Below are positions 7,058 through 15,331 of a stretch of 64,000 bases of DNA, piece by piece (positions within the stretch are counted from its first letter, which is position 1; every line of letters begins with the position of its first letter). Location: positions 37,767 through 101,766 of the forward strand of contig NZ_BJND01000030.1 of the NCBI RefSeq assembly GCF_006539505.1, in the 5' to 3' direction. The notes beneath the pieces are model-generated. The model searched no databases and had not been told where the DNA came from. It saw only the letters and a list, made by a program, of their open reading frames with translations. The translations under genes were made by a program, and so were the position numbers. Source of the stretch: Streptomyces spinoverrucosus (GTDB lineage: Bacteria > Actinomycetota > Actinomycetes > Streptomycetales > Streptomycetaceae).

Positions 7058-9235
7058 GTGCCCGTCCGCCGCCTCGCGTACCCCCCGCGGCCCACGTCCG
7101 ATGACATGCCATCCGTTCCGAAACCGCGGGACGGCGCTCCGGGGGAGCGATCCGGGAAACGGTCCGCTGCGGCGGCGGGCGGTGGGGGACTGCGGCTGGA
7201 CATCCAGGGCCTGCGCGCGGTGGCCGTCTCGCTCGTGGTGCTCTCCCACTCAGGCGTGCCCTACGTGGCCGGTGGATACGTCGGCGTGGACGTCTTCTTC
7301 GTGATATCCGGGTTCCTCATCACCTCGCTGATGCTCCGCGAATGGAGCCGCGAGGGCCGGATCTCACTGGGCCGCTTCTACGCCCGCCGGGCGCTGCGCC
7401 TGCTGCCCGCCTCCACCCTCGTCGTCCTGGCGACGCTGGCGGGCTCCTGGCTCTTCCTGGGGCCGCTGCGCTTCGCCGACTACGCCAAGGACGCCATCGC
7501 CTCCGCCTGGTACGTGGTCAACTTCCGGCTGGCCGAGGCCGGGACCGACTACTTCAACACGGACGTGCCGCCCTCGCCGTTCCAGCACTTCTGGTCACTG
7601 GCGGTCGAGGAGCAGTTCTATCTGATCTGGCCCATCGTCCTGATCGTCGGCCTCAAGCTCTTCCGGCGCCGGGTTCTGCTGGCGCTTCCGCTGCTCGCCC
7701 TGGCCGCCGCCTCCTTCGCCCTGAACCTCCACCTCACCGAATCCTCCCCCTCCTGGGCCTACTTCGGGTCGCAGGGGCGGATCTGGGAGCTGGCGGTGGG
7801 TGCCCTGCTGGCCCTGGCGGCGCACCGCCTCCACACCATTCCGCGCCTCGCGGCGGCGGTCCTGAGCTGGGCCGGCCTGGCCGCCATCGGCTACGCCGCC
7901 GTGGCCTTCGACGAGAGCACCCGCTTCCCCGGCCACAACGCCCTGGTCCCGGTCCTCGGCGCCGCCGCCGTCCTCGCCGGAGGCGCGGCGGCCGGCCGCT
8001 ACGGCGCGGGCGCGGTCCTCTCGCTGCGCCCCGCCGTCTGGATCGGCGGGATTTCCTACGCCTGGTACCTGTGGCACTGGCCGCTCATCCTCATCGTTCC
8101 GGCCGCCGCCGGATTCGGCGAGCACGACGGGCCGCTGCGGCTGATCGCCGCACTGGGCGGCATCGGTCTCGCCTGGCTGACCCTTCATCTGGTCGAGAAT
8201 CCGATGCGCTTCCACCGCGCGTTCAAGGCCCATGCCCGTCGGGGGCTCTCGATGGGGCTCGGCCTGTCGGCCGTCGCGGCCGCGGCCGCGGTGTTCGCCG
8301 CGCAGTTCCCGCCGGTCCTGGACTCGGGTGTGGCGCGGCAGAACACCAAGGAGACGATCGCGGCCGCGTCCGACCCCCGTGCCGCACTGACCGCGCTGCT
8401 TCAGCAGCGGGTGGAGAAGCTCCCGTCCAACCTCGAGCCGAGCATGCGGGACACGGCCTACAAGAGGTCCGCTGTGTACACCGACGACTGTGCCCTCACC
8501 ATGACCGACGAGGTGCAGACGCAGCCCTGTCTGTACGGCGACACCACCGCCGACCGCGCCGTGGTGCTCTTCGGCGACTCGCACGTCGCGCAGTGGTTCC
8601 CGGCGCTCGACTCGATCGCCCGCAAGCACCACTGGCGGCTCTACTCGTTCACCAAGAACGCGTGCAAGGTCTCCCAGATCACCATCGAGTACAACGGCGG
8701 CCCGTACTCGACCTGTGACGACTGGCGGGCGGTGACCCTCGACAAGATCCGCAAGCTGGAGCCCGAACTCGTCATCACGTCGAGCTCCAACTCGGCGAAG
8801 CTGTACGGGGACGGCGACATGGGCGAGGCCTGGGAGAAGGGACAGGCCGAGACATACCGGATGCTTCAGCAGGGCCGCACCCAGGTGCTCACCCTGCTGG
8901 ACACCCCCTGGCCGAAGAACAACGCGGTGGACTGCGCGGTGGCGCACCCCGACAGCCTCAGCTCCTGCGCCCGCCACCGTTCGGATGCCGACCCCAAGCC
9001 CGAGGTCACCGAGGCGATCCGGGCGGCGGCGGCCGCCGAGGACGTGGCGGTCATCAACCCCTACGACTGGGTCTGCGCCCCGTCCGGCACCTGCCCGGTC
9101 GTGGTGGGGAACACCATGGTCTACCGGGACTACGGGCACCTGGCGGACGGGTTCGTCGAGGCGCTCACCCCGGTGGTGGAGCACGAACTGCTGCGGCGCT
9201 TCGGCGCGGATCTGAGCCGGCGTCCCGGTGCGTGA
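7058..9235 (+). CDS. Acyltransferase-3 / SGNH membrane acyltransferase (OafA type)
   Basis: Integral membrane O-acyltransferase of 725 aa that probably acetylates or acylates a cell-surface glycan or exported metabolite. Residues about 45-400 form the acyltransferase-3 domain with about ten membrane helices: LDIQGLRAVAV, GGYVGVDVFFVISGFLIT and the FWSLAVEEQFYL motif are present. About residues 490-715 form a fused extracytoplasmic SGNH hydrolase-like domain with FGDSHVAQW (Ser near 505) and the Asp/His pair in DYGHL near 690. The GTG at 7058 has AAGGAG 9 nt upstream, better than the later ATG at 7106. It ends 4 nt into a possible GTG start of the WYL regulator. Confidence 0.88.
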   Translation: MPVRRLAYPPRPTSDDMPSVPKPRDGAPGERSGKRSAAAAGGGGLRLDIQGLRAVAVSLVVLSHSGVPYVAGGYVGVDVFFVISGFLITSLMLREWSREGRISLGRFYARRALRLLPASTLVVLATLAGSWLFLGPLRFADYAKDAIASAWYVVNFRLAEAGTDYFNTDVPPSPFQHFWSLAVEEQFYLIWPIVLIVGLKLFRRRVLLALPLLALAAASFALNLHLTESSPSWAYFGSQGRIWELAVGALLALAAHRLHTIPRLAAAVLSWAGLAAIGYAAVAFDESTRFPGHNALVPVLGAAAVLAGGAAAGRYGAGAVLSLRPAVWIGGISYAWYLWHWPLILIVPAAAGFGEHDGPLRLIAALGGIGLAWLTLHLVENPMRFHRAFKAHARRGLSMGLGLSAVAAAAAVFAAQFPPVLDSGVARQNTKETIAAASDPRAALTALLQQRVEKLPSNLEPSMRDTAYKRSAVYTDDCALTMTDEVQTQPCLYGDTTADRAVVLFGDSHVAQWFPALDSIARKHHWRLYSFTKNACKVSQITIEYNGGPYSTCDDWRAVTLDKIRKLEPELVITSSSNSAKLYGDGDMGEAWEKGQAETYRMLQQGRTQVLTLLDTPWPKNNAVDCAVAHPDSLSSCARHRSDADPKPEVTEAIRAAAAAEDVAVINPYDWVCAPSGTCPVVVGNTMVYRDYGHLADGFVEALTPVVEHELLRRFGADLSRRPGA

Positions 9236-9246
9236 TACTCGGGCGC

Positions 9247-10293
9247 ATGCTCGAGACCTCTGCCCGCCTCCTGCGCCTGCTGTCCCTGCTCCAGGCGCGC
9301 CGTGAGTGGTCCGGCGCCGAGCTGGCCGAACGTCTCGGTGTCACCCCGCGTACTGTGCGCCGGGACGTCGACCGGCTGCGCGAGCTGGGCTACCCGGTCA
9401 ACGCCAGCCCCGGCACGGGCGGCGGCTACCAGCTGGGTGCGGGCGCCGAGCTGCCGCCGCTGCTGCTGGACGACGACGAGGCCGTCTCGGTCGCCGTCGG
9501 TCTGCGCACGGCCGCCGGGCAGGGCATCGAGGGCATCGGCGAGACCTCCGTCAGGGCGCTCGCCAAGCTGGAGCAGGTGCTGCCGAACCGGCTGCGCCGC
9601 AGGGTCGGCGCGCTCAACGCCTTCACCGTGCCGATGTTCCAGGGCCCGCAGGCCGTCGTCGACCCGGCCGTGCTGACCGAGCTGGCGGGACTGTGCCGGG
9701 ACGCCGAGCGGCTGCGCTTCGAGTACCTCGACCACGAGGGTGCCCCCAGCCGCCGTACCGTCGAACCCCACCGCCTGGTGTGCACCGAGCGCCGCTGGTA
9801 CTTGGTCGCGTGGGACCTCGACCGGGACGACTGGCGGACGTTCCGCGTCGACCGCATCACCCCCAAGCCGCCGCACGGCCCGCGGTTCACCCCGCGCACG
9901 CCGCCCGCCGAGGACCTGGCCGCGTACGTGTCGCAGGGCATCTCCACGCGCGCGTACGCCACGCAGGCCGTCGTCCGGCTGCTGGTGCCCCTCAAGGAGG
10001 CGGCCGCCCGGATCTCGCCGTCCGACGGGACGCTGGAGCCCGACGGCGACGACGCGTGCGTTCTGCGTACGGGGGCCGCGAGCCTGGACGTGATGGTCAT
10101 TCACGTGATGCTGATGGGCTTGGAGTTCGAGGTGCTGGAGCCGGCCGAGCTGACCGAGGCGCTCACGGTCGCCCGGGACCGCCTGAGCCGGGCTCTGGAA
10201 CGCCGGGCTCCTGAACGGCGTGGCGCTCGGCGTACTCCGGGTGGTGCAGGTCGAACGCCGGGGAGTCCGAGCGGATCCTCGGCAGAGTCGTGA
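9247..10293 (+). CDS. HTH-WYL transcriptional regulator
   Basis: DNA-binding regulator of 348 aa. Residues 1-60 form a DeoR/HTH-11 winged helix (ERLGVTPRTVRRDVDRL), about 130-230 a WYL ligand-sensing domain (motif RRWYLVAWDLDRDDWRTFRVDRI, split around residues 175-197), and the rest a WCX-type C-terminal extension. Such proteins usually repress neighbours in response to nucleotides or single-stranded DNA. ATG 9247 matches typical family N-termini; a GTG at 9232 overlapping the previous stop as GTGA is an alternative, coupled start. The basic, low-complexity final 45 residues are encoded antisense to the end of the oxidase gene, a 131-nt convergent overlap. Confidence 0.86.
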   Translation: MLETSARLLRLLSLLQARREWSGAELAERLGVTPRTVRRDVDRLRELGYPVNASPGTGGGYQLGAGAELPPLLLDDDEAVSVAVGLRTAAGQGIEGIGETSVRALAKLEQVLPNRLRRRVGALNAFTVPMFQGPQAVVDPAVLTELAGLCRDAERLRFEYLDHEGAPSRRTVEPHRLVCTERRWYLVAWDLDRDDWRTFRVDRITPKPPHGPRFTPRTPPAEDLAAYVSQGISTRAYATQAVVRLLVPLKEAAARISPSDGTLEPDGDDACVLRTGAASLDVMVIHVMLMGLEFEVLEPAELTEALTVARDRLSRALERRAPERRGARRTPGGAGRTPGSPSGSSAES

Positions 10294-11863
10294 AGTTGTG
10301 CCGGGGCGGCGGGCAGGAGGTCGCCCACTCCAGGGAGCGGCCGTAGCCCCAGGGGTCGTCGACGTCGACCTTCCTGCCGTACTTGGCGGTCTTCCAGACG
10401 TTGTAGAGGAACGGCAGCGTCGACAGGCCGAGCAGGAACGCACCGATCGTCGAAACCATGTTGAGGGCGGTGAAGCCGTCCGCGGCCAGGTAGTCGGAGT
10501 AGCGCCGCGGCATGCCCTCCGCGCCCAGCCAGTGCTGCACCAGGAACGTGGTGTGGAAGCCGACGAACAGCGTCCAGAACTGGATCTTGCCGAGCCGCTC
10601 GTCGAGCATCTTGCCGGTGAACTTGGGCCACCAGAAGTAGAAGCCCGCGAAGATCGCGAAGACGACGGTGCCGAACACCACGTAGTGGAAGTGCGCCACG
10701 ACGAAGTACGAGTCGGTGACGTGGAAGTCCATCGGCGGCGACGCCAGGATCACCCCGGTCAGGCCGCCGAAGAGGAACGTCACCAGGAAGCCCACCGACC
10801 ACAGCATCGGCGTCTCGAAGGACAGGGAGCCCTTGAGCATGGTCCCGGTCCAGTTGAAGAACTTCACGCCGGTCGGCACGGCGATCAGGAAGCTCATGAA
10901 GGAGAAGAACGGCAGCAGCACCGCCCCGGTCGCGAACATGTGGTGCGCCCACACCACGATCGACAGCCCGGTGATCGCCATGGTCGCGCCGACCAGCGCG
11001 GTGTAGCCGAAGATCGGCTTGCGGCTGAAGACCGGGATGATCTCCGTGACGATCCCGAAGAACGGCAGCGCGATGATGTAGACCTCGGGATGGCCGAAGA
11101 ACCAGAACAGGTGCTGCCACAGCAGGGCGCCGCCGTTCGCCGCGTCGAAGACCTGGCTGCCGAACCGCCGGTCCGCCTCCAGCACCAGCAGCGCCGCCGC
11201 CAGCACCGGGAACGCCAGCAGGATCAGGATCGACGTGAACAGCGTGTTCCAGGTGAAGATCGGCATCCGGAACATGGTCATGCCGGGGGCGCGCATCCCG
11301 ATGATCGTGGTGATGAAGTTGACCGCGCCGAGGATCGTGCCGAACCCGGACAGCGCCAGCCCCATGATCCACAGGTCGGGTCCGACGCCCGGCGAGCGTT
11401 CCAGGCTGTTGAGCGGCGCGTAGGCGAACCAGCCGAAGCCGGCCGGCCCGTCCGGCACGATCAGCGAGCCGAGCACGATCAGCCCGCCGAACAGGAACAG
11501 CCAGTACGACAGCATGTTCAGCCGTGGGAACGCCACGTCGGGGGCGCCGATCTGCAACGGCATCAACTCGTTGGCGAAGCCCGCGAAGCTCGGCGTCGCG
11601 AACAGCAGCAGCATGATCGTGCCGTGCATCGTGAACAGCTGGTTGAACTCGTTGTTGCTCACGATCTGCAGCCCCGGCCGGGCCAGCTCGGCGCGCATCA
11701 CCAGCGCCATCGCCCCGCCGATCAGGAAGAACGCGAACGCTGTGATCAGGTAGAGATGACCGATCTTCTTGTGGTCGGTGGTGGTCAGCCAGTCGACGAT
11801 CACCCGGCCGTGCCGCCGGGTCGGTACGGGTCGTGCTGTCGCCGGTACTGTCTGCGTCCCCAT
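10163..11863 (-). CDS. ctaD: Cytochrome c oxidase subunit I (aa3 type), orphan copy
   Basis: Catalytic subunit of a heme-copper terminal oxidase, 566 aa, about twelve membrane helices. All diagnostic motifs are present: IGAPDVAFPRLN with the D-channel Asp, GHPEVY with the Glu and the CuB His-Tyr pair, AHHMF with two CuB histidines, and HFHYVVFG with the heme a3 and heme a ligands. It pumps protons while reducing oxygen. No subunit II, III, assembly gene or cytochrome bc lies nearby, so this is probably a second copy used under special conditions, relying on subunits encoded elsewhere. Its end overlaps the convergent WYL gene by 131 nt; the C-terminal 40 or so residues are hydrophilic and poorly conserved. 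Confidence 0.95.
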   Translation of the reverse strand: MGTQTVPATARPVPTRRHGRVIVDWLTTTDHKKIGHLYLITAFAFFLIGGAMALVMRAELARPGLQIVSNNEFNQLFTMHGTIMLLLFATPSFAGFANELMPLQIGAPDVAFPRLNMLSYWLFLFGGLIVLGSLIVPDGPAGFGWFAYAPLNSLERSPGVGPDLWIMGLALSGFGTILGAVNFITTIIGMRAPGMTMFRMPIFTWNTLFTSILILLAFPVLAAALLVLEADRRFGSQVFDAANGGALLWQHLFWFFGHPEVYIIALPFFGIVTEIIPVFSRKPIFGYTALVGATMAITGLSIVVWAHHMFATGAVLLPFFSFMSFLIAVPTGVKFFNWTGTMLKGSLSFETPMLWSVGFLVTFLFGGLTGVILASPPMDFHVTDSYFVVAHFHYVVFGTVVFAIFAGFYFWWPKFTGKMLDERLGKIQFWTLFVGFHTTFLVQHWLGAEGMPRRYSDYLAADGFTALNMVSTIGAFLLGLSTLPFLYNVWKTAKYGRKVDVDDPWGYGRSLEWATSCPPPRHNFTTLPRIRSDSPAFDLHHPEYAERHAVQEPGVPEPGSGGPGRP

Positions 11864-12290
11864 GCCGCGCTCGCCCCTTCGCCTCTCGCGTCCCGGGCCC
11901 GCCGAGCCCGCGCCACGGGTGCCCGCGAGCTCCCGCCATGATGCTCGCGCGGCCGCGGCCGCGACAGGGGGCGTAGGGGGACTCTGTGTCGGATGCGTGT
12001 ATTTCCTGTGCGGTTCCGGCAGTGCGCGGGCCCACCGGAATGAGAAAGAAAAGGCGTCCGGGGCGAGTGCGCCGCGAGGTTTCCGGTGGGCTATTCGGAG
12101 TGCCGCGCCGAGGCGCGGGAATTGCGTTCGAATACACGCGCACGGCGTACAGAACCGCCCATCCGTGTGACGGAGTTCCGCCGAAACACATGTCGTGATC
12201 CTGTGACAGAAGTGTGACCGGAGAGGGATCAGTGACGCCTGTGCACGGCTTCCACTTCCCCGCCCGCCGTACAGCGCCTAGCGTGGCGGC
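11864..12290. other. Intergenic region between ctaD and the I78-type gene
   Basis: 427 bp without a convincing gene: the short open frames here lack ribosome sites or protein-like composition. It must hold the divergent promoters for ctaD (minus) and the small I78-type gene (plus). No clear operator was recognised. Confidence 0.5.
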
Positions 12291-12500
12291 ATGGCACCGT
12301 TTTCGACATCTGAACCCGATGACGATCCCGAGACCTACGTCGGTCTCCCGCAGGCCGACGCCGAGGAACGCGCGCGTGGGCGCGGCTGGACGACGGTGCG
12401 TTCGCTGGCACCGGGGACGATCATCACGATGGAGTACCGGGCGGGTCGGCTGAACTTCGAGGTAAAGGACGGCACAGTGACACGGTCCTGGAAGGGCTGA
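12291..12500 (+). CDS. I78-family peptidase inhibitor-like small protein
   Basis: A 69-aa protein whose residues about 15-69 match the I78 (aspergillus elastase inhibitor-type) pattern: GLPQADAEERARGRGW, a central PGTIITMEYRAGRLNFEV and a short final strand. Family members inhibit serine proteases. There is no signal peptide, so it would act in the cytoplasm unless exported otherwise, and no protease gene adjoins it; the streptogrisin genes are 8 kb away. ATG 12291 is the only plausible start. A strong hairpin follows the stop. Confidence 0.72.
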   Translation: MAPFSTSEPDDDPETYVGLPQADAEERARGRGWTTVRSLAPGTIITMEYRAGRLNFEVKDGTVTRSWKG

Positions 12501-12516
12501 TCGAGAGTATCTGGCA

Positions 12517-12551
12517 AAGGCCCCGGTTCCTGGTGTGGGAACCGGGGCCTT
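12517..12551. terminator. Bidirectional terminator between convergent genes
   Basis: Perfect 14-bp inverted repeat AAGGCCCCGGTTCC (12517-12530) / GGAACCGGGGCCTT (12538-12551) with a 7-nt loop. It lies 17 nt after the I78-type gene and 20 nt before the stop of the convergent PAP2 gene, so it can end both transcripts. Confidence 0.88.
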
Positions 12552-12570
12552 CGCCGTGCGTCCGTGCTGG

Positions 12571-13611
12571 TCAGCCGCCCGTGAGCGGGCGGGCCGCCGG
12601 GGTCGAGCCGCGGGTGGCGCGCTCGGGGTACGGCGGGCGGCGGCTGCCGACCGGGGTGACCGGAGTGCGCTCCGAGCGGGTCGTGTGCGGGCCCGGCGCC
12701 AGGTAGACCGGCGCACGCGGGGCGCGGGCCGCCGACGGGGAGACGGTCTCGCGCGGCGGCGCCTCCTCCTCGGCGGCCGCCAGCGGGGTGACTGGGACCG
12801 GCGCTGCGGCCGGTACCGGCGTGGCCTGCGGCGTCGTACGGCTCGCGCCCGCGAGCCAGCGGTCGCGCAGGTCCAGCAGCCAGGCCTCGGCGCGGGCGAT
12901 CGGCGGCTCGAACCACGGCAGCCCCAGTAGGATCAGCAGCCCCGCGGCCCAGCCCAGCAGCACATCGCTCAGCCAGTGCGTACCGAGATACACCGTGGTC
13001 AGGCCGACGCTGAGCGACAGCACGGCCGACAGGGCCGACAGCCAGCGCCGGGCCCGCGGCGAGGTGGCCAGGTAGGCGAGGATGCCCCAGGTCACGACGG
13101 CGTTCGCGGTGTGACCCGAAGGAAATATGTCGCTGCCGGCTTGGAACCAGTGCCACATCTCGTTGGAGCCGACCTCGGTCGCGTAGTGCGGACCCGAGCG
13201 GCCCAGGCCGTACTTCACGGCGCCCACGCTCACGTTCAGCAACAGCAGCGCCGCACCGAAGGCCAGCAGCGGCCGCAGGGTGTGCTGCCGCCAGGAGCGC
13301 CAGCCGAGCCACGCGGCGACCATCACGGCGGTCGGGCCGCGCTGACCCAGGACGACCCAGTAGTCCAGGAAGGCGTGGATCTCGGGCCACTGCTGGTACG
13401 GCCGGAAGAGCATCGCCTGCCAGTCGAACCGGACCAGCCACGAGGTGGTCACCACTGCCAGGACGATCGTGAGGTAGAAGGCGAGCGTCGCGCCGAAGAG
13501 CACCACCCGGTGCCGCGTCATTCGCGGCACGTCGAGGACCGGCCGCTTGGGTTCACGGTCCAGTCGGGCGAAGATCCGGTCGAGCCGGGTCAGCTTTGGT
13601 TCGGTACGCAC
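12571..13611 (-). CDS. PAP2-family membrane phosphatase with altered active-site motifs
   Basis: Membrane protein of 346 aa with about six helices and a PAP2 (phosphatidic acid phosphatase type 2) core at about 95-245. The central PSGH motif is intact (DIFPSGHTANAV) and the third motif ends in GTHWLSD, but its leading Ser-Arg is Thr-Thr (TTVYLGTHWLSD), and the first motif reads KYGLGRSGPHY rather than K-x6-RP. The final 100 residues are a Pro/Ala-rich disordered tail. Substrates in this family are lipid phosphates or inositol-phospholipid precursors. The GTG at 13611 is a best guess; the frame stays open upstream to 13725 without a ribosome site, and an internal ATG lies near residue 31. Confidence 0.78.
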   Translation of the reverse strand: MRTEPKLTRLDRIFARLDREPKRPVLDVPRMTRHRVVLFGATLAFYLTIVLAVVTTSWLVRFDWQAMLFRPYQQWPEIHAFLDYWVVLGQRGPTAVMVAAWLGWRSWRQHTLRPLLAFGAALLLLNVSVGAVKYGLGRSGPHYATEVGSNEMWHWFQAGSDIFPSGHTANAVVTWGILAYLATSPRARRWLSALSAVLSLSVGLTTVYLGTHWLSDVLLGWAAGLLILLGLPWFEPPIARAEAWLLDLRDRWLAGASRTTPQATPVPAAAPVPVTPLAAAEEEAPPRETVSPSAARAPRAPVYLAPGPHTTRSERTPVTPVGSRRPPYPERATRGSTPAARPLTGG

Positions 13612-13830
13612 GCAATCGACGTTACAGCGAGTGAGCTCAGGTACCCGCCGAATCACCGGGGTTGTAATGACGATGTGATGTGGGATTGCTCTCAGGAACG
13701 GGTTTATTTCCAAGGAATCAGGCAATAGGCAGGTGCCCTTACCTTCAATTCCTTTGATCTTTCGAGGGGTGGTGTTTTAGGCCGCTTGAGGAATCGTTCA
13801 CCCGTTCATCCGGTGGAATTCCCCGCAGGC

Positions 13831-15069
13831 TCACGGCGGACCGGAGCCGTTCAGCCAGAACGCCCCGTACACCGCCGACGCCACCGCGACCCCGCCGACG
13901 ACCAGCGCGGACCTGGTGGTGCGCAGCCGGGTGAGGGCGACCGCGAGGGGCAGCAGCAGCGGGAAGGCCGGGAGCAGCAGGCGCGGTTTCGAGCCGAAGT
14001 AGCTCGACGCGCACAGCGCGAGGGCGGTGACGACCCCCGCGTACACCAGGAGCGGCAGCGGCTGACGCTGCCGTACGCAGACGACATGCAGCCAGATCAC
14101 CAGGGCCACCCCGACGACCAGCCCCAGGCCGGCCGGGGCCGAAGGAAACGACGTGAACTTTTCGGCGACGAAGCGGGCGAAGGCGTAGCCGCCGTCGAAG
14201 CCGTTGCGCCAGCCCGCCTGGACGTCGAGATAGCCGAGCGGGCCCCGGCCGGTGCGGTGGCCGACCCACAGGACGTACCCGGCGGCGCCGAGGGGCGCGA
14301 GAAGCATGCCGAGGGCGCGCCGCCAGGCCGGTGCGCCGTCGGGGAGCAGGTGCCGGGTGGGGGAGAGGGCGTGCTCGGCCGGGCGCGCGCCGGGGATGGG
14401 CGTCGTGCTGCGGGGGTGCGCGAATGGAGCAGTGTTGCGCTCCCGTATGAAGGTGGTGATGCCGGCCGCCCACACCGCCGCGACCACCGCCAGCCCCACG
14501 GGCCGGGTCAGGCCCGCCAGCAGCGCCAGCGTGCCCGCGGTGAGCCAGCGGCCGGTGAGGACCGCGTACAGCGACCAGGCGGCGAGCGCGGTGAACAGGG
14601 ACTCGCTGTACGCCATCGACTGCACGATCCCCACCGGGAGCACGGCCCACAGCAGCACCGCACAGACGCCCGCCCGCCGCCCGTAGACATGGTCGGCGAC
14701 CGCGAAGATCCCCCAGGCCGCGGCGAGCGAGGCGAGCAGGCTGACGACGAAGCCCGCGTCGGCGTACGACAGCGGGGTCACCTTGTGCAGCAGCCGCTCC
14801 AGCCAGGGCAGCAGCGGGAAGAAGGCGAGGTTGGAGTGCACATCGCCGTTCGGCAGGCGCACCTCGTAGCCGTAGCCCAGCTCGGCGACCCTGGTGTACC
14901 AGAGGGAGTCCCAGCGGGCGGTCAGCAGGGTGTACGCGCTCTTGTCGCGCGCGGTGCTCCATACGGCCAGCACGAGCAGGCCGAGGGCACGGACGGCCGC
15001 GTACCCGAGCAGGGCCGGGGCCGCCCCCCTGAGTCCCGGGGGCGCCACGCGTGTTTCAAGATCGGTCAC
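13831..15069 (-). CDS. PIG-V-like membrane mannosyltransferase (GT76 type)
   Basis: Polytopic membrane protein of 412 aa with about nine helices. The N-terminal loop carries ARWDSLWYTRVAELGYGY, the WD-x2-WY-x-GY pattern of PIG-V/GT76 mannosyltransferases, and a later AYSESLFTALAAWSLY segment also fits. These enzymes transfer mannose from polyprenyl-phosphate-mannose to lipid or glycan acceptors outside the membrane. GTG 15069 follows weak ribosome-site sequence and is chosen because it directly precedes the first conserved residues; the open frame upstream to 15531 is not protein-like and overlaps the exporter gene. It is monocistronic and divergent from the DHA2 exporter. Confidence 0.8.
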   Translation of the reverse strand: MTDLETRVAPPGLRGAAPALLGYAAVRALGLLVLAVWSTARDKSAYTLLTARWDSLWYTRVAELGYGYEVRLPNGDVHSNLAFFPLLPWLERLLHKVTPLSYADAGFVVSLLASLAAAWGIFAVADHVYGRRAGVCAVLLWAVLPVGIVQSMAYSESLFTALAAWSLYAVLTGRWLTAGTLALLAGLTRPVGLAVVAAVWAAGITTFIRERNTAPFAHPRSTTPIPGARPAEHALSPTRHLLPDGAPAWRRALGMLLAPLGAAGYVLWVGHRTGRGPLGYLDVQAGWRNGFDGGYAFARFVAEKFTSFPSAPAGLGLVVGVALVIWLHVVCVRQRQPLPLLVYAGVVTALALCASSYFGSKPRLLLPAFPLLLPLAVALTRLRTTRSALVVGGVAVASAVYGAFWLNGSGPP

Positions 15070-15331
15070 GGGCTCGATTATCGACGGCGTGCGGAACCGG
15101 TCCGCCCGTCCCGACGTGGTGGAAGGGGAGGGTAGTGGCGCACGCCACACTGTTCCGCCATTCGTATGAGAGGTCCGCCACGTGACCCCGGCGTGGACTC
15201 GCGTACGCTGACGTGTCACTCGCCATTCGTTGCGCGGGCCGGAGACCACCGCTCCTCTCCGGCCGAGTCGCGGGAGGTCCCCCGCTCCCGCGAGCCCGCC
15301 GAACGCGAGGGAACATCTGGGAGGTACGTAC

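Noticed and set aside
13796..13812. Pho-box-like GTTCACCC-GTTCATCC upstream of the PAP2 gene
   Set aside because: The two GTTCA elements are 8 bp apart, not the 11 bp of PhoP direct repeats, and they lie near the end of the mannosyltransferase gene.
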